Origin: Perca fluviatilis
Lineage: Eukaryota > Chordata > Actinopteri > Perciformes > Percidae
DNA: 64,000 nucleotides
Reading direction: 5' to 3'
Assembly (NCBI RefSeq): GCF_010015445.1
Contig: NC_053116.1
Location: forward strand, 23,643,107-23,707,106
Shown here: positions 25,325 through 36,960 of the stretch, piece after piece
Layout: each line of letters begins with the position of its first letter
Position numbering within the stretch: the stretch's first letter is position 1
Notes under the pieces: generated by a model
The model's database searches: none
Told to the model about the DNA's origin: nothing
The model's input: the letters and a program-made list of their open reading frames with translations, nothing else
Program-made: the position numbers and the translations under genes

Positions 25325-27109
25325 TCAGGGTGGGGACTTTATGGGGTCATGGTATCTGATTAATTGGTCAGATATGCATACCAACAGTTCCTGTTTTGTC
25401 GGTCACAGTTTAGGCTGATTCGTATAATCGCTTAACATAGCTGGGACTTTATGTCTGAGCAAAATGCTAGAAACATTATCAGTTACCAACAGTCTGGGGC
25501 ACACTTTGTCTGCAAACAGTCAATCAATAAATTAGTGAATTGATTATTTTAGACTTTTTTAGACATTATTTTAGACATATAAGAGAAAGATAAAAGAAAA
25601 ACGTTTGAATATTTCAGACAAAGATTTTATTAAAAAGGGCAGAAAGGACAAACAGTGGAAAAATGTGAACTTCACAAACTTGTTGTGGAGAAAGAATAAA
25701 ATGTTCATTGACTGGATGTGGTTGTGAATGAAACAAGACATTTAGAGCCACTGAATGTGAGTCGCTTCCGTTACCTTTGATGTTGTCTGCACTCTCTGAA
25801 GTGCTTTTAAAATGTCCATGGAACAAAAATAATTACTCTCATTTTTTAGACCATCTTTTTGAGAATGCACTCAGTATGGAGCCTCTGGCTGAATGTACAA
25901 CACAGAAGTTAGAAGTCCATTTATTTTCTCTGATCACCCGCATGTGAAACATGTTCGTCATTGTTTGAACCAGCTTGATTGGCAGAATTTAAGGATTCCA
26001 CTCATGTGGCTGTGTGTGAGCCAGAGAGTGAGTTACAAGGCCCAAAAGCTTGGGGATGGCAGTTTTTCTTTACATAGTTTCTCAACATATTCAGGCAGTG
26101 AGCACCTGGGCGGATCAATTTGGCCCTAATGATATGGCCTAACAACAAAACAACCCAAAAGGTACTTGAGGAACTTTTTTGGAGCCTGGGCCTAATTACA
26201 ACACGAGACAAAAAAATCAAACCGCCCAGCACTTAATTGGCTTCTTTTCTTTTATGGTCCTATACATGACCATACAATCATGAGATAGAGGCAAACAAAA
26301 CCCTTGCTCTCTCCTTGACCCCAAATACTCCTCTAATTGCCACTGCATGGTCAGCTACAGCTGTAGGTAGGCTATCCTATAGTAGTACACACAGCACTAT
26401 AAGATAAACATTCAATAATACAGAAGGGGGAAGAATGTAATTATTTCTATACTTTAGTATTACAGGCTTATACCTGAAGCTTAATTTTATTGCAACATTG
26501 TATCTACGTAGGTGTCACGTAGGTGAGTTTTGCCAACAACAAAATATGTGCAATGTAAAGAGTCAGATGACAGGAAGGTTGGTATGCTTTCATGCAAGTC
26601 AGACCACTTCCCTGATGCAAGAGGTACTGCAAGCTGGTATTTTTTCCATTGCTATGCTCTGTAATTTCCCTCTAAATTCAATGCAATGTATCCGTAAAAA
26701 GGGGAGGTAATTCACATGTATCCGAGCGAGCCTACAAAGGTACAGTGTGTCATTGTCTCGTCCTCATTTGTCCGCCAGTTTCTCTCTGTGCTTGCAGTCA
26801 GAAATGTTTGGTGGTTTCTCTGCACTATTTGGTTGAGTGTTTCTCTGGCTTTATGCGTCTGCTGTCGGGGTCATGACCCAGCAGCACATTCGTATATGTG
26901 GCATCAGCCCGGCGGCCGCATGCCAGAGCACTGCTCCGCCAGCAAGACGACCAGCAGGCATGTGCAGACAGACACAGCGATGACACAGCATGATGTCCAT
27001 GTATCAGGTGGCCGAATTTTGGAGTCTTCTGGCAAAGACTGGGAGCTATTAGTAAATTAATCATGACAGTTCAGCAACTTTGATCATGAGGGAGCTGGAT
27101 CAAAGATGT

Positions 27110-27110
<1 letters not shown>

Positions 27111-27140
<30 letters not shown>

Positions 27141-27182
27141 AAGAGAAGAAGAAGAAGAAGAAGAAGAAGAAGAAGAAGAAGG
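27111..27182. repeat. (GAA)n trinucleotide repeat
   Basis: About 24 GAA units with one internal break (aagagaag near 27141). Long purine tracts of this type can form triplex DNA. Confidence 0.97.
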
Positions 27183-27339
27183 AAAAAATAGGATAGTTTT
27201 GTCATACTGAATCTCTGTGAGAGGACATGCAACACTCAATCACTCGTTTAGCTTCGATGAATACCATTCACAGACAGACAAGTGGAAGAGCTGTTAGTGG
27301 TTCTGTGTGTGTGTCTGTGTGTCTGAGTCACATTGAGGC

Positions 27340-27720
27340 CACCATGTGGGACCCTCTTTTCACTCTGTTCCCCTCGCACGGCTGCTTCTAATCTCTGACC
27401 CCCATCAATAAGATGCATTCAAAGTCCATCAAACAGACGAGCTGCTGCACAGCCAGCCGAGCACCGCTGGTGGGAGAACCATGGGAAACACTCTTAATTG
27501 TCCCCCAAACCTTTTTAAAGAATATTAAGCTGCATTAGCTGACCATGAGCCTTTCTTCGTGGGGCTTTCTTCTAGAGTGGGCTACAGCAGCCCACTCAGC
27601 CAACAGGCCATTAAACGTGACAGTTCTTTGTGAAGAACAGAGAGACAAACTCCCAGGAAGGTACAGCTAGCAAACCCCTGCTTAAATAAAGGGGAGGCTA
27701 ACAGGTTAGCTAGTCTTGCG
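27340..27720. promoter_or_regulatory. Candidate conserved regulatory block
   Basis: High-complexity, repeat-free DNA with homeodomain-type (cttaattg) and RBPJ-like half words (catgggaaac), no open frame and no transposon signature. It resembles the non-coding elements around developmental genes. This is inference from composition, since conservation could not be tested. Confidence 0.25.
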
Positions 27721-28009
27721 TCTGGTTTATATCAAGCTCTCTGTGCTGCCTGACTCGCTCCTGCAGCCTCAGGTCTATTAGGGGCTATTAAGCATCCCAG
27801 TGGAGTGAGTCTACACTGCTAGCCATAACTCTGGCAGTGCAGATCCAAACAGACTCAATATTGCAGGATCATTAGCGGTAAGATTTTCCTGCTTCAGTGA
27901 TGTCATTCCTGCACTACAATGCATCCTCCTATTGGCAGTGCAACATATCTCATTTGGTGGAAAACACCTTCATTAACAAAGTAATATTCCAATGGCCTCA
28001 TTCTATGTA

Positions 28010-28353
28010 TTAAAGGACAATTTTGTCCAAAAAAACCCCAAATATTATATATAATATATACATATTTCCTTAACTAAAACCAACATATTTTCTTACCTAT
28101 CTCTGTTTTCATCTAGCAAACCAAACGTTATTTTGTTTAATATGACCAGGATTTGAGATACCCTACTCTGAGATTGGGGCAATGGAATTTCACTTGTGGT
28201 GAAATTACTGAATGTCCTAGCTTCTCTCAGAGGCAGACATCTCAAATCCTGGACAAATGGACCAATTAAAGTAAAGCTATCTACATGGCTAAATACCTCA
28301 TGGTAAGTGAGTTTATAGTTTTTTTTTATAACATGGGTGAAATTACCCTTTAA
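28010..28353. mobile_element. Short TIR-type non-autonomous DNA element (TTAAAGG ... CCTTTAA)
   Basis: Starts TTAAAGGACAATTTTGTCC and ends GGGTGAAATTACCCTTTAA, an imperfect inverted repeat resembling the TTAAAGGG-ended elements frequent in fish and frog genomes. The interior is AT-rich and non-coding. No clean target duplication was seen. Confidence 0.5.
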
Positions 28354-30343
28354 CCTGCTTATTAACAAATGGAAGCATGTGTAAAAAAAAAACAATATTT
28401 TCTGTATACAATGTTGTAATGTGGAGTTTTGGTGACGGTTTTGAATACAGCTTGTGATTTACAAAGTAATTTTGTTGCATATATGTTTTCCATCCCATAC
28501 CTACAACACTATTATTGTCTATATACAAACATAACATTTCCATGGGTTCATACACAATTAAGGCCACTATAGCATGAACTTGAATTCAGTCTGCAGTTAC
28601 AATTAAAGTCTTTGCAAATCTTTCCAAAAGATATTTCTTTGTTTTGTTAGAAGTGAATTGTATTATTCCAGGTCCCTGACCCAGTCGTTCTCTAGGTCAT
28701 GGCTATATTGTCCATCAGATTAGCCACATTACGAAGACTTTATAAGCTTGGATGGAGTGAGCCATGTGTTAAGGTTGGTGTTAAGCTGCTGCGCCCTTGT
28801 TGTGCTCAGGCCTGAACTCACATCTTAGCTCTGAGTGACACAAGAGGATTTAGAGGGAATGGCCGAGGTTTCACATTTATTAGAGGGGTCAAGTATTCTC
28901 TGAGGCAAAGCATTTATATTTAGCACATGAGTACAATAAAAGACCAAGGGCCAGATGCATAAAACTTTATGCAGATTCAAGACAATACTCTTGGAAAGCG
29001 AATGACTTAATGAGAAACATATCTTTATTTTATGTATGTTTTGCCAGAGAGTAGAAGATAAAACTGGTCTGAACAAGAGCCAACTTGTTTGCTCAGTAAA
29101 AGGCTTATTTAAGTTCATTCTCATCTCTTCACCTTAAACACATAACCAGTGACTTAAACACATTTACTTCCCACCAGATGTTGGATTGACTGCACTTTTA
29201 CAAATGTAAAAGTTAAAATCCTTCATTTCACTCATTCTGTCTAAACAGCTCACTGTGACCTTTTGACATCATTACTCAAACACATCAGCAAATGTCCTCT
29301 TTTGGGGTCCTAAACATGGCATATGTTACATAGAATGGGCCCTCCATTAATCAAAAGCAGTTAGACGCTAAATAGGCAGATCCTAGATGAGGAACCAGAA
29401 CGAGGGACCCCCCCTCCCTCCAACCAACCAACCACCACAGTTCATATCAGCCCACTGAAAAGGGATTCATCACTTTGTCATCCTTAAATAATAAAAACCT
29501 ATGAGGCTGAATGTCAGTGTAGGCTGATGAGATTGGGATGAATGTGTGTGTTTGTGTGTGAGTTTATGCAGAGGGAGTGAGCGCTGACGGTCAGGAATGG
29601 GCAAGGCCTTCTTGTTGGCGATACAAAGCCGTTGCTGTGCAATCAGCTCTGTGTAAAATCGTCGCTCTGTGGTCCTCACAAAGGCTCACAAAGGCAGGGG
29701 GCTGGTGGCTGGGGTGGGAGTGCGGCAACACAGCTGTGAGCAGAGCCTACACATCCCTGCTCAATATGGGCCCTCCTCATATCTGTAGCAACTTGGCCCC
29801 TGCTTCCGCCAGGCCCCGGGACAATGGAGGCCCTCGGCAGACCCCTTTGTTGCAAAGTTTTTCAGAGTTCCTTTTTAGCTTGAATCTTAAATATTTCATT
29901 AGGCCTTCTTCGCACCGCTTTCTTTTTTTCACTTCCATTTTGAAGAGCATCACCAGGACCTCTCTTTCCCCCCCTTCACTTTAGTAATGCCCTGAAGACA
30001 ACAAAGGATCTCTTCCAAAACTCCGAACCAATCAGTGTTTAAAATTAAACAGAGGAAAAGGCATGTGCTACCTTATATCTATACATATAGAAAAAGCATT
30101 CATGTAAAGAGAATCTCAAGGGCTTTCTGACTTCCTTCTTAAGGAACACTTTACAGCCTCCCAGCATAGTTATGTAACATAAACACACCGTTTTTATTGC
30201 AAATTTGTATGTGTGTTAATATGTATATATGTTGTCTTATATTTTTACTCTTTTTGCTCATTGCTTTTAGAAACATATTTATATCTTGTGTTTTATCTGG
30301 ATGCTTTTATGTTTTGTGTGACATTTTGTCAAACAAATTTTTT

Positions 30344-30362
30344 TATATATATATATATATAT
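30344..30362. repeat. (TA)n repeat
   Basis: Short alternating TA run. Confidence 0.9.
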
Positions 30363-30561
30363 ACATTGCGCCTGAGGAAAACTTTAAACTTGAATTCACC
30401 CAAATATTATGATGTGGGTGCTCCTTCCAAACTGAACTAAACTCTTGTATCTTGTATGTGGATGTAGTTTGATAATTTATTCTGACGGACTTTTACTTAG
30501 AAATGGTTTTGTGATTTAAATTAAGATACAGGAAATTAAATGTTTACTTTACTATTACAAG

Positions 30562-30566
30562 TTATA

Positions 30567-30599
<33 letters not shown>

Positions 30600-30600
30600 G
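30562..30600. repeat. (TA)n and poly-T low-complexity run
   Basis: TA run (30562-30583) followed by a T tract. Confidence 0.9.
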
Positions 30601-33471
30601 TATATATAAAATAATGAATAATGGAGTCTATCCCCCAAATTAGGACTTTATGCACCAGTTTAATTATGAAATCAGGTTAACAGCAGCAAATAGTTTCCAG
30701 TGAAGTGAATGAACATATTTAAAGAGTGTTTGAGTACATTGACCCTGATAATAAAAGTTGAATAAGGGAACTTTATTGAAATTCTAATATATTCATGACA
30801 TATGGTCACATTAGCAACATTGAGTGTCATCATTAAGTGTTGAAGTCACAAGCTGCTAGGTGTATTAGGAGGGCCACACATAAATGCCATGTATAGAAGA
30901 GGTGACCAAACACTCCCATCAAAATATTAAACACTTGTTAATAACTTTTTCCGGCCCAGCAGCAGAACTTCTGTCACTATGGATAAAAAGGGCTGAAAAG
31001 GACTTGTCTTTGTGCTAAGCCTTAAACTTGCGTGATTGGACAGAGTGACAAAAAGAAGCTTTTGTTAAAAAAGAAGAAGAAGGGGGGTTTGATTTATCCA
31101 ACACTTCAAGAGACCCTTATGAATAATTCAGTGTTATCATTCAACTTAATGCTTGATTATTATGTTTTTCTTCTGTCTTCACACGTGAGGGACCTCGACA
31201 GATAGGGGGTAGCATGCAAGGGCACATAGGGGGAAGTAATGCGCACACAAGGACAAAACAAGAAGGCTGCAGTGCGGTCTCTCCGCTGTCAGCTTGATAA
31301 ATATAATGTGTCACCAATTAAAAACTCATTGCCGTTCTTTAATTCCACCAAGGCCTTGTTAACCGCTGCATGGCAGGGAGGCTGCTAGAGTAGCCACAGC
31401 CTCTGCGACCAGCACCCCCATAATAGAGGCCCCTGCTTTCCCATCCTTTTAAAACTACGGCCCTTCCCTTTGGCATGTAAATAAGACATTCATTGGGCAG
31501 CACTTTTCCGATAGAAAAAAATGACCATCGATGTCTTTGATTTTCATCTTTTTTTCCCCTTGAAAACAAAGAATTCTATAGTTTCAGATTTTTATTCAAA
31601 AAAACCTTTTTTGGGCCTTTCTTTGGGAGCATTCTTATGGTAATCATGTTGACTCAACTTTGTGCAACGTGGCTATACAACGCATATGAACCCTAGCAGG
31701 AGTCCATTACAGAAATACCATTTAGCAAGCTGTTTCTGTGAGAAAGTCAAACGTTTAAGGGGCTTTTTTGTGATGGTTGGGGACAAGGGTTCCAGAGGAG
31801 CAGCAGGAGTCCTTTGGAAACTTCAGTGAAACTAAAGGCCTCTCAGGTCTGAGATACTTCCCAGCTGAAGTCAAAGTGTTGAAAATGCAGAAAAGCCTAA
31901 CCAAATGTCTAACTCCCTGTCAACCATGACAGCTGCGCTGTTTAGCAACTTCTTCTCAGACACTGGATAAGTGAATGTCAGTAACCTTTCCAAACACATT
32001 TACCCAGGCACAAATACAAATGATTTTCATTTTGAAATTATTCCATAAAACGTGAGACGGATATTCTTGCTGAACAAAACAAATCATATAGGCCTAAGGC
32101 CATCATCAACATGGCTAAAATAAAGACCACTTGGTAAAGGTTAAGAACGTTGTTGACTGTCGGTAGGAAACAGGAAATGAACAACAGTCTTCTGTGTTAA
32201 AGTCCAACGCTTTGTTGTTGTCTCCTACAGCCACTAGAGGGCTTTTGTAATATTCAGAAATTTGTTGAAAGGACTGATGCTATCATTGTTTTTAGGAGGG
32301 AAGTCTTGCAGCAAAACATAACTGAAGTTCAAAATGAATTGATTTTATGTGCTTAAACTTAAAGCACTTAATGAAGTTCACAACATTAACAACAACGTTC
32401 TGGCATAGCCGATCCTGAAGTATGTGGCAAAACACATAAGAGTATTAGCTGAACTTTGAGGCAATGAAAGGCTTTAGAGATCACAAAGAGAGAGTCTGGT
32501 GTCTACATTGTTTGTTGAGTCACTCTTTGAGTCAGATTTCCTTCTCCCACACACCTTTTGTCTGACACACTGTCCTCAGCAGTGGGAAAGAATCCAGATT
32601 TGGAAACATTTCTAAGTGCTGAATTGTACGAATTCAGAGGTCACTCTACTTATAATTCCCAAACTCTCTATGTCCCTAATCAAGCCCATTTGAACAGTAA
32701 TGTTGGAATGCAAAATATTCCATTCAACACTAAATGAGCCGGGTCATCCTGGACACATTAAAGCCCTGAGTAGAAAGTAAAAAGAATGAAGTATATGAAC
32801 ATTTGAATGAGCGCAAGTCTCCCACTTCAGCCCCCTATAACCCACCCTCCTCCTCCTCCTTCTCTCTGCCCGCTCATTATCCCTGTCACACGGGACCAGG
32901 GCCCACTTGGCACAGCCTTATGGACTTAATTGAATTAGACATACCCGCTTGTTTAGGCATTGTGTGGTGGCATGAGAATCTCCCAGCCATCTCCATGAAG
33001 GCAGAAGAAAAGAGAGGCATCGGCAACACTTCATCGGCAAGATCTGAGAGTTGGAAATTCTCAGGGATGGAAGGGCCGCCGCGAAACGAAAGACCACCAG
33101 TGTCCCATTGTGCCCCGGCTCAGTGCCAAGTGCAGAGTGGTACTCGTCCAGGGGTGTCACTTCATTTAACCAGTGCGTTGTGGCAAAATTCCGGCATCGA
33201 ACAAACTCTGAAACCCTCTTGGAAAAGTTACTGGTGATATATCAACACCGGGCAATATAGTTTTGGGGGAATATTCATCCTGACATGCTGCATCGATTGG
33301 ATATGGCTTCTAAATTGATTTTTTCAATTTAAGTTTTATCTTTTTTTTATCTTCACACACTGAAAAATTTGAAAATCATAGTGATCAGGAATAGTCGAGA
33401 TGAACATGAGTGACCAATTTTGCTCCAATATTAGGCCCAACCTCAGGGTCTGGTTCACTTTCTTTGTGATT
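30601..33471. other. Intergenic desert with possible regulatory blocks
   Basis: No gene was recognised. Blocks at about 31240-31570 and 32800-33240 are complex, GC-richer and rich in ATTA/TAAT words next to conserved-looking tracts (for example cttaattgaattag at 32925). These are the kind of sequence expected for enhancers in a developmental gene desert. The 144-codon frame at 32803-33237 has no domain and is probably a by-product of composition. Confidence 0.35.
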
Positions 33472-34800
33472 AACAATTATTATTATTTTTTTTTTACAAA
33501 ATACGAAAACATACAACACGAAACATGAACAAATCCCCCTGTCATCACCACCAACCCAGACAAAAATCAAGAAAAGATGACACAGTAACCACAATATTAC
33601 CTATTATAACCATAAACCAAATAAACATATGTATGAATGACAAAACCATAAACCCATTATACACCTCTTTCCCCCGCACAAAGCTTCACAGAAAGCTCAG
33701 GTTCTTTCCCCATTTTCTAGTATATACATCCAATCTGGCAAACCATTTATGACATTTTTTCAAACGTCGCCACCCTAGCCATCTCACAAGCCCACTCCTT
33801 GATTGACTGCACCCCTTCATTCTTCCATCCCCTTAAAATAATCTGTCTGGCTATCATTAAAATAGTCTGGACACTGCTCTTTATGTGCTTATCCATCCCG
33901 TTTAGGATTGACCCATCTCCTAGAACAAATAATCTTGGGTAACATAACATAACATAGGTTATGATGTATCCCGGTCAAAGATTCTTGGACCTTATCACTT
34001 ATCTCTCTTACATTTCCAACAATTTGGTTCAGACCAATCCTAAACAATCTGGTGGGAGTCCAATAGAAGCGATACATAATCTTGAATTGAATGAGGCGCA
34101 CCCCCACATTGCGTGACCTAGATCCACAGATTCTGTCCCACTCCTCATCATCCAGTGTAATACTCAGTCATTTTGAGGGCTGTCCAGGCTCAATCCCCCA
34201 GGTTCTGCATAAGGATAGAATAATACCCAGAAGCCTCATGACCTTTTTCATATTTCAACAACACCTTATCTAAACATTGTGGTGCCTTCGGGGCTGAAGA
34301 ACTGGATCCACATAAACACATGGCGAAGTTGCAAACATCCTCAAAAGATTATAATTAATATGCCACCGAGATACAGATCCCCAAATGCGTTGGGATAGAT
34401 TTTCAAAATCTTAAATTTTTCCCCCACAGCATGTCAACCTCTCTCTTGCTAGAGGCAGGCTTATCCTGTCTTTCCCTCTCGGCCGCCTCTAAACACTCGA
34501 CGCGGCTCTCAACCTCATTCATTCTGGTGACCTCCATCGAAACAATGGAGCGGTGAATTTCCTTCAGACCTTCTAGCTCAGCAGGAGTTTTCTCTAGTAC
34601 AGTGAATATTTTACCAATATCTGCCGGCGACATGTCATTAGCCTGTTGCTTTTCTGCCACATTCACAGCGGCGGCGCCACTTTGACTCTTTTCAGCAGCG
34701 TCTCCACCACGGAGCATATGCTGCTTAATGTCTCCAGTGACCGCTAACCTTTTAGATTTTGACATTTTCACGCTAACTTTTTAGATTTTGACATTTTCGG
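33472..34800 (-). mobile_element. Internally deleted L1-type LINE (ORF1 fragment joined to ORF2 3' end)
   Basis: Minus-strand reading from 34771 opens a 122-codon frame, lysine/serine-rich and then acidic with a coiled-coil-like run (LEKTPAELEGLKEIHRS ... VESRVECLEAAERERQ), typical of an L1 ORF1 N-terminal half. Directly after it, from about 34400 to 33740, come broken frames with hallmarks of the L1 ORF2 region beyond the reverse transcriptase, such as VRLIQFKIMYRFYWTPTRLF and LGDGSILNGMDKH ... IARQIILRGW. Reverse transcriptase and endonuclease are missing. The 3' tail is A-rich with AAT units (33478-33496). A 29 bp tandem duplication covers the ORF1 start (34740-34797). The element is dead. 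Confidence 0.75.
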
Positions 34801-36554
34801 CATCCAGAATTATTCTCTTCCCGGCTGCGCACTGATATCTCTGGTCAGAATCTTAAAAAGGTTCACTTTTTAACTGTGAAAAATCCCATGCATAAAGGCC
34901 TACACCACAAAAACAAATTAGGGTAATTAAAAAGGAGTAAAATCAAAGGATTTGATGTTGCAACATTTTTAGTTTGATTGATTTGGGCGGTATATTCATG
35001 TTAGCAAAATACTAATCCTGCATGCATCTTCAGGTCAACAAAACATATAATTTGCAGTGTTTTATGTTAAAATAGCCCATATTAGCCATCTGTAGTGGTG
35101 CTTGCAAGGTTCTTCTAAAACCATTCTATGCAGCTCTTGACACCAGCGACAGCACTCACTGTGTCAGCTTAACCCTCTGACTCCTACCTTTTCCAGCCAG
35201 TCTTCGAGGTGACTTTAATGTCAAGAGTCAGTCGCTTTGTGATTAGAGATTTTCTTCTCTTTTTCTTTCTTTTTTGCTTTAAAATGGAAAGAAACCTCTT
35301 CTAATGTGATTGCCCTTTTCCATTTATCTAGACGGAGTCTAAATGGAGGTGCTACAAGGGGATGCCTAGGCGCTGTCACTACATAACGTCACCTCCCTAA
35401 CCCCAGGGGTCAGAGCCAGATTGACACCATAACCCACAGCCCTGATCCTCCTTCAGCCTCTTTAGAGGTGCACCCGGCCAGCAGTAATCTGGCCCGCACT
35501 TTATTCATTTGGAGATCAGCCGAGCTGAAAAGATAAGCTCTGAATAATTGGAGCCCACAGACCACGAAGAATCTGATGGGATCTTTGAGTCTTTAACTTT
35601 TCTCCCTCTCTCTATACCATCTTATAACTGGAGGACACCCCTTGTTAGATCCAGGCAGCCAGATGGGCGAGAGAGGAGTTGGATGATCTGTGGTGCTTTA
35701 GAGAGAGGGATGACACTGGCTGTAGGGACCTGTCACTCACGTGCAGGGGGAGTGAATGTGGAGCTTAATGAATCCTCCACAGCCACCAGTGGACAAGACG
35801 CAGCTCTGTGTGGACACCAGACAGCCAGACAGTACACCAACCTGCCTCCTTTTCAGTCTTTCTTTTTGCCTCTCCCATAGCCTCTTTCCTTCTGGCTAAG
35901 TACCTAAGCAGATAATTAGATTTTCGTGTGATTTGACTGTACTTCCTTTACTTGGTGGCTTTTGACATCTTGAATTTAGAAAATGTACATTTAAAATACA
36001 AACAACAAAATATTGTTCACACTAGGTGGTCCTGGGTGGCATACCAAGAGTTTATGACAAACTGTCGAGCTGTGGTGCCACATGAATATCCCCTCAAGAC
36101 ACAAGATAACTCGTTAATAGAGCAGTCAAATTTCTCTAGGAGGTGGGACACTGCAAACAATAACAGTTGAAAACAAGGTGGTTTGCTACTGTGGCTGCTG
36201 TAGTTAATCATCCCACTGTCAAATTAGCATTCCCCCTGCACTGCATGGAAAACACCACAGCACATAGACAGGGCATCGTTAGCTGCACTGTGCAACAAAG
36301 AGCTAGCAATGGGGAGGCTGCAGCAATACTGGTAATGTCAGGTCCCGGGTCAGCTTGGTCCAGAGCCAATGGAAGCCCACGCTGCGCTCTGCCTGTCCGG
36401 TGTTTTCATAACAGAGCAGTTTTACTGTATGAGGCCAGAGGGAAGACAAGAGCGGCTGCAGCCTCCTGAGGAAAGACAGAACAACTGGACCACACACTAA
36501 TTTCTCTTTAATGTCAGCAGCAGTTTCTCTTCCCTTTCACATGTTGTTGTTTAT
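34801..36554. other. Intergenic desert, no gene recognised
   Basis: The block at about 35330-35880 is GC-richer and complex and may be regulatory, but no element could be named. Confidence 0.4.
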
Positions 36555-36960
36555 GTCATTGCTTTTAAACTATTACTGATCACTTTTAAAGCTTGTCTGG
36601 GTCTGGCTCCAAGCTAGAGCAGAGATGTTGACCTCATATGAGCCAGTTCGCAACCTTAGATCCTCAGGTGGGGCCCTTCTGGCCGTTTCAAAATCGTGTC
36701 TTAAATCTAAAGGTGACCGTTTAGATTTTTCCAACAGACTAAGAATGACCTGCCTGGGGAGATACGGCTCGCAGAATCAGTGAACTCTTTAAAATCCCTT
36801 TTTAAAACACATTTTATAAACTGCTTTTGCCTTGCTTTGTCTGTTAAAGCACCTCATAAACTCTGTTTTTCAATTTCAATTTCAATTTATTTTATTTTTA
36901 GTTTTAGTTTTTAAGGCTGCTATACAAATAAAGTTATTATTCTTATTATAATTATTGTGT
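36555..36960 (+). mobile_element. Probable dispersed retro-repeat with (ATT)n tail
   Basis: The end of this block, TATACAAATAAAGTTATTATT followed by further TTATT units, is a familiar tail of dispersed fish repeats. The upstream part (TTTAAAACACATTTTATAAAC and so on) fits the same class. The boundaries and class are recalled by pattern and not verified. Confidence 0.4.

Noticed and set aside
26716..27060. 114-codon plus-strand frame with a hydrophobic stretch
   Set aside because: The hydrophobic part is followed by unremarkable sequence. No acceptor/donor pair or family match was found.
32803..33237. 144-codon plus-strand frame
   Set aside because: Serine/proline-rich start from a CCTCCTCCT run, no domain, frames open on the other strand too. 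Treated as possible regulatory DNA.
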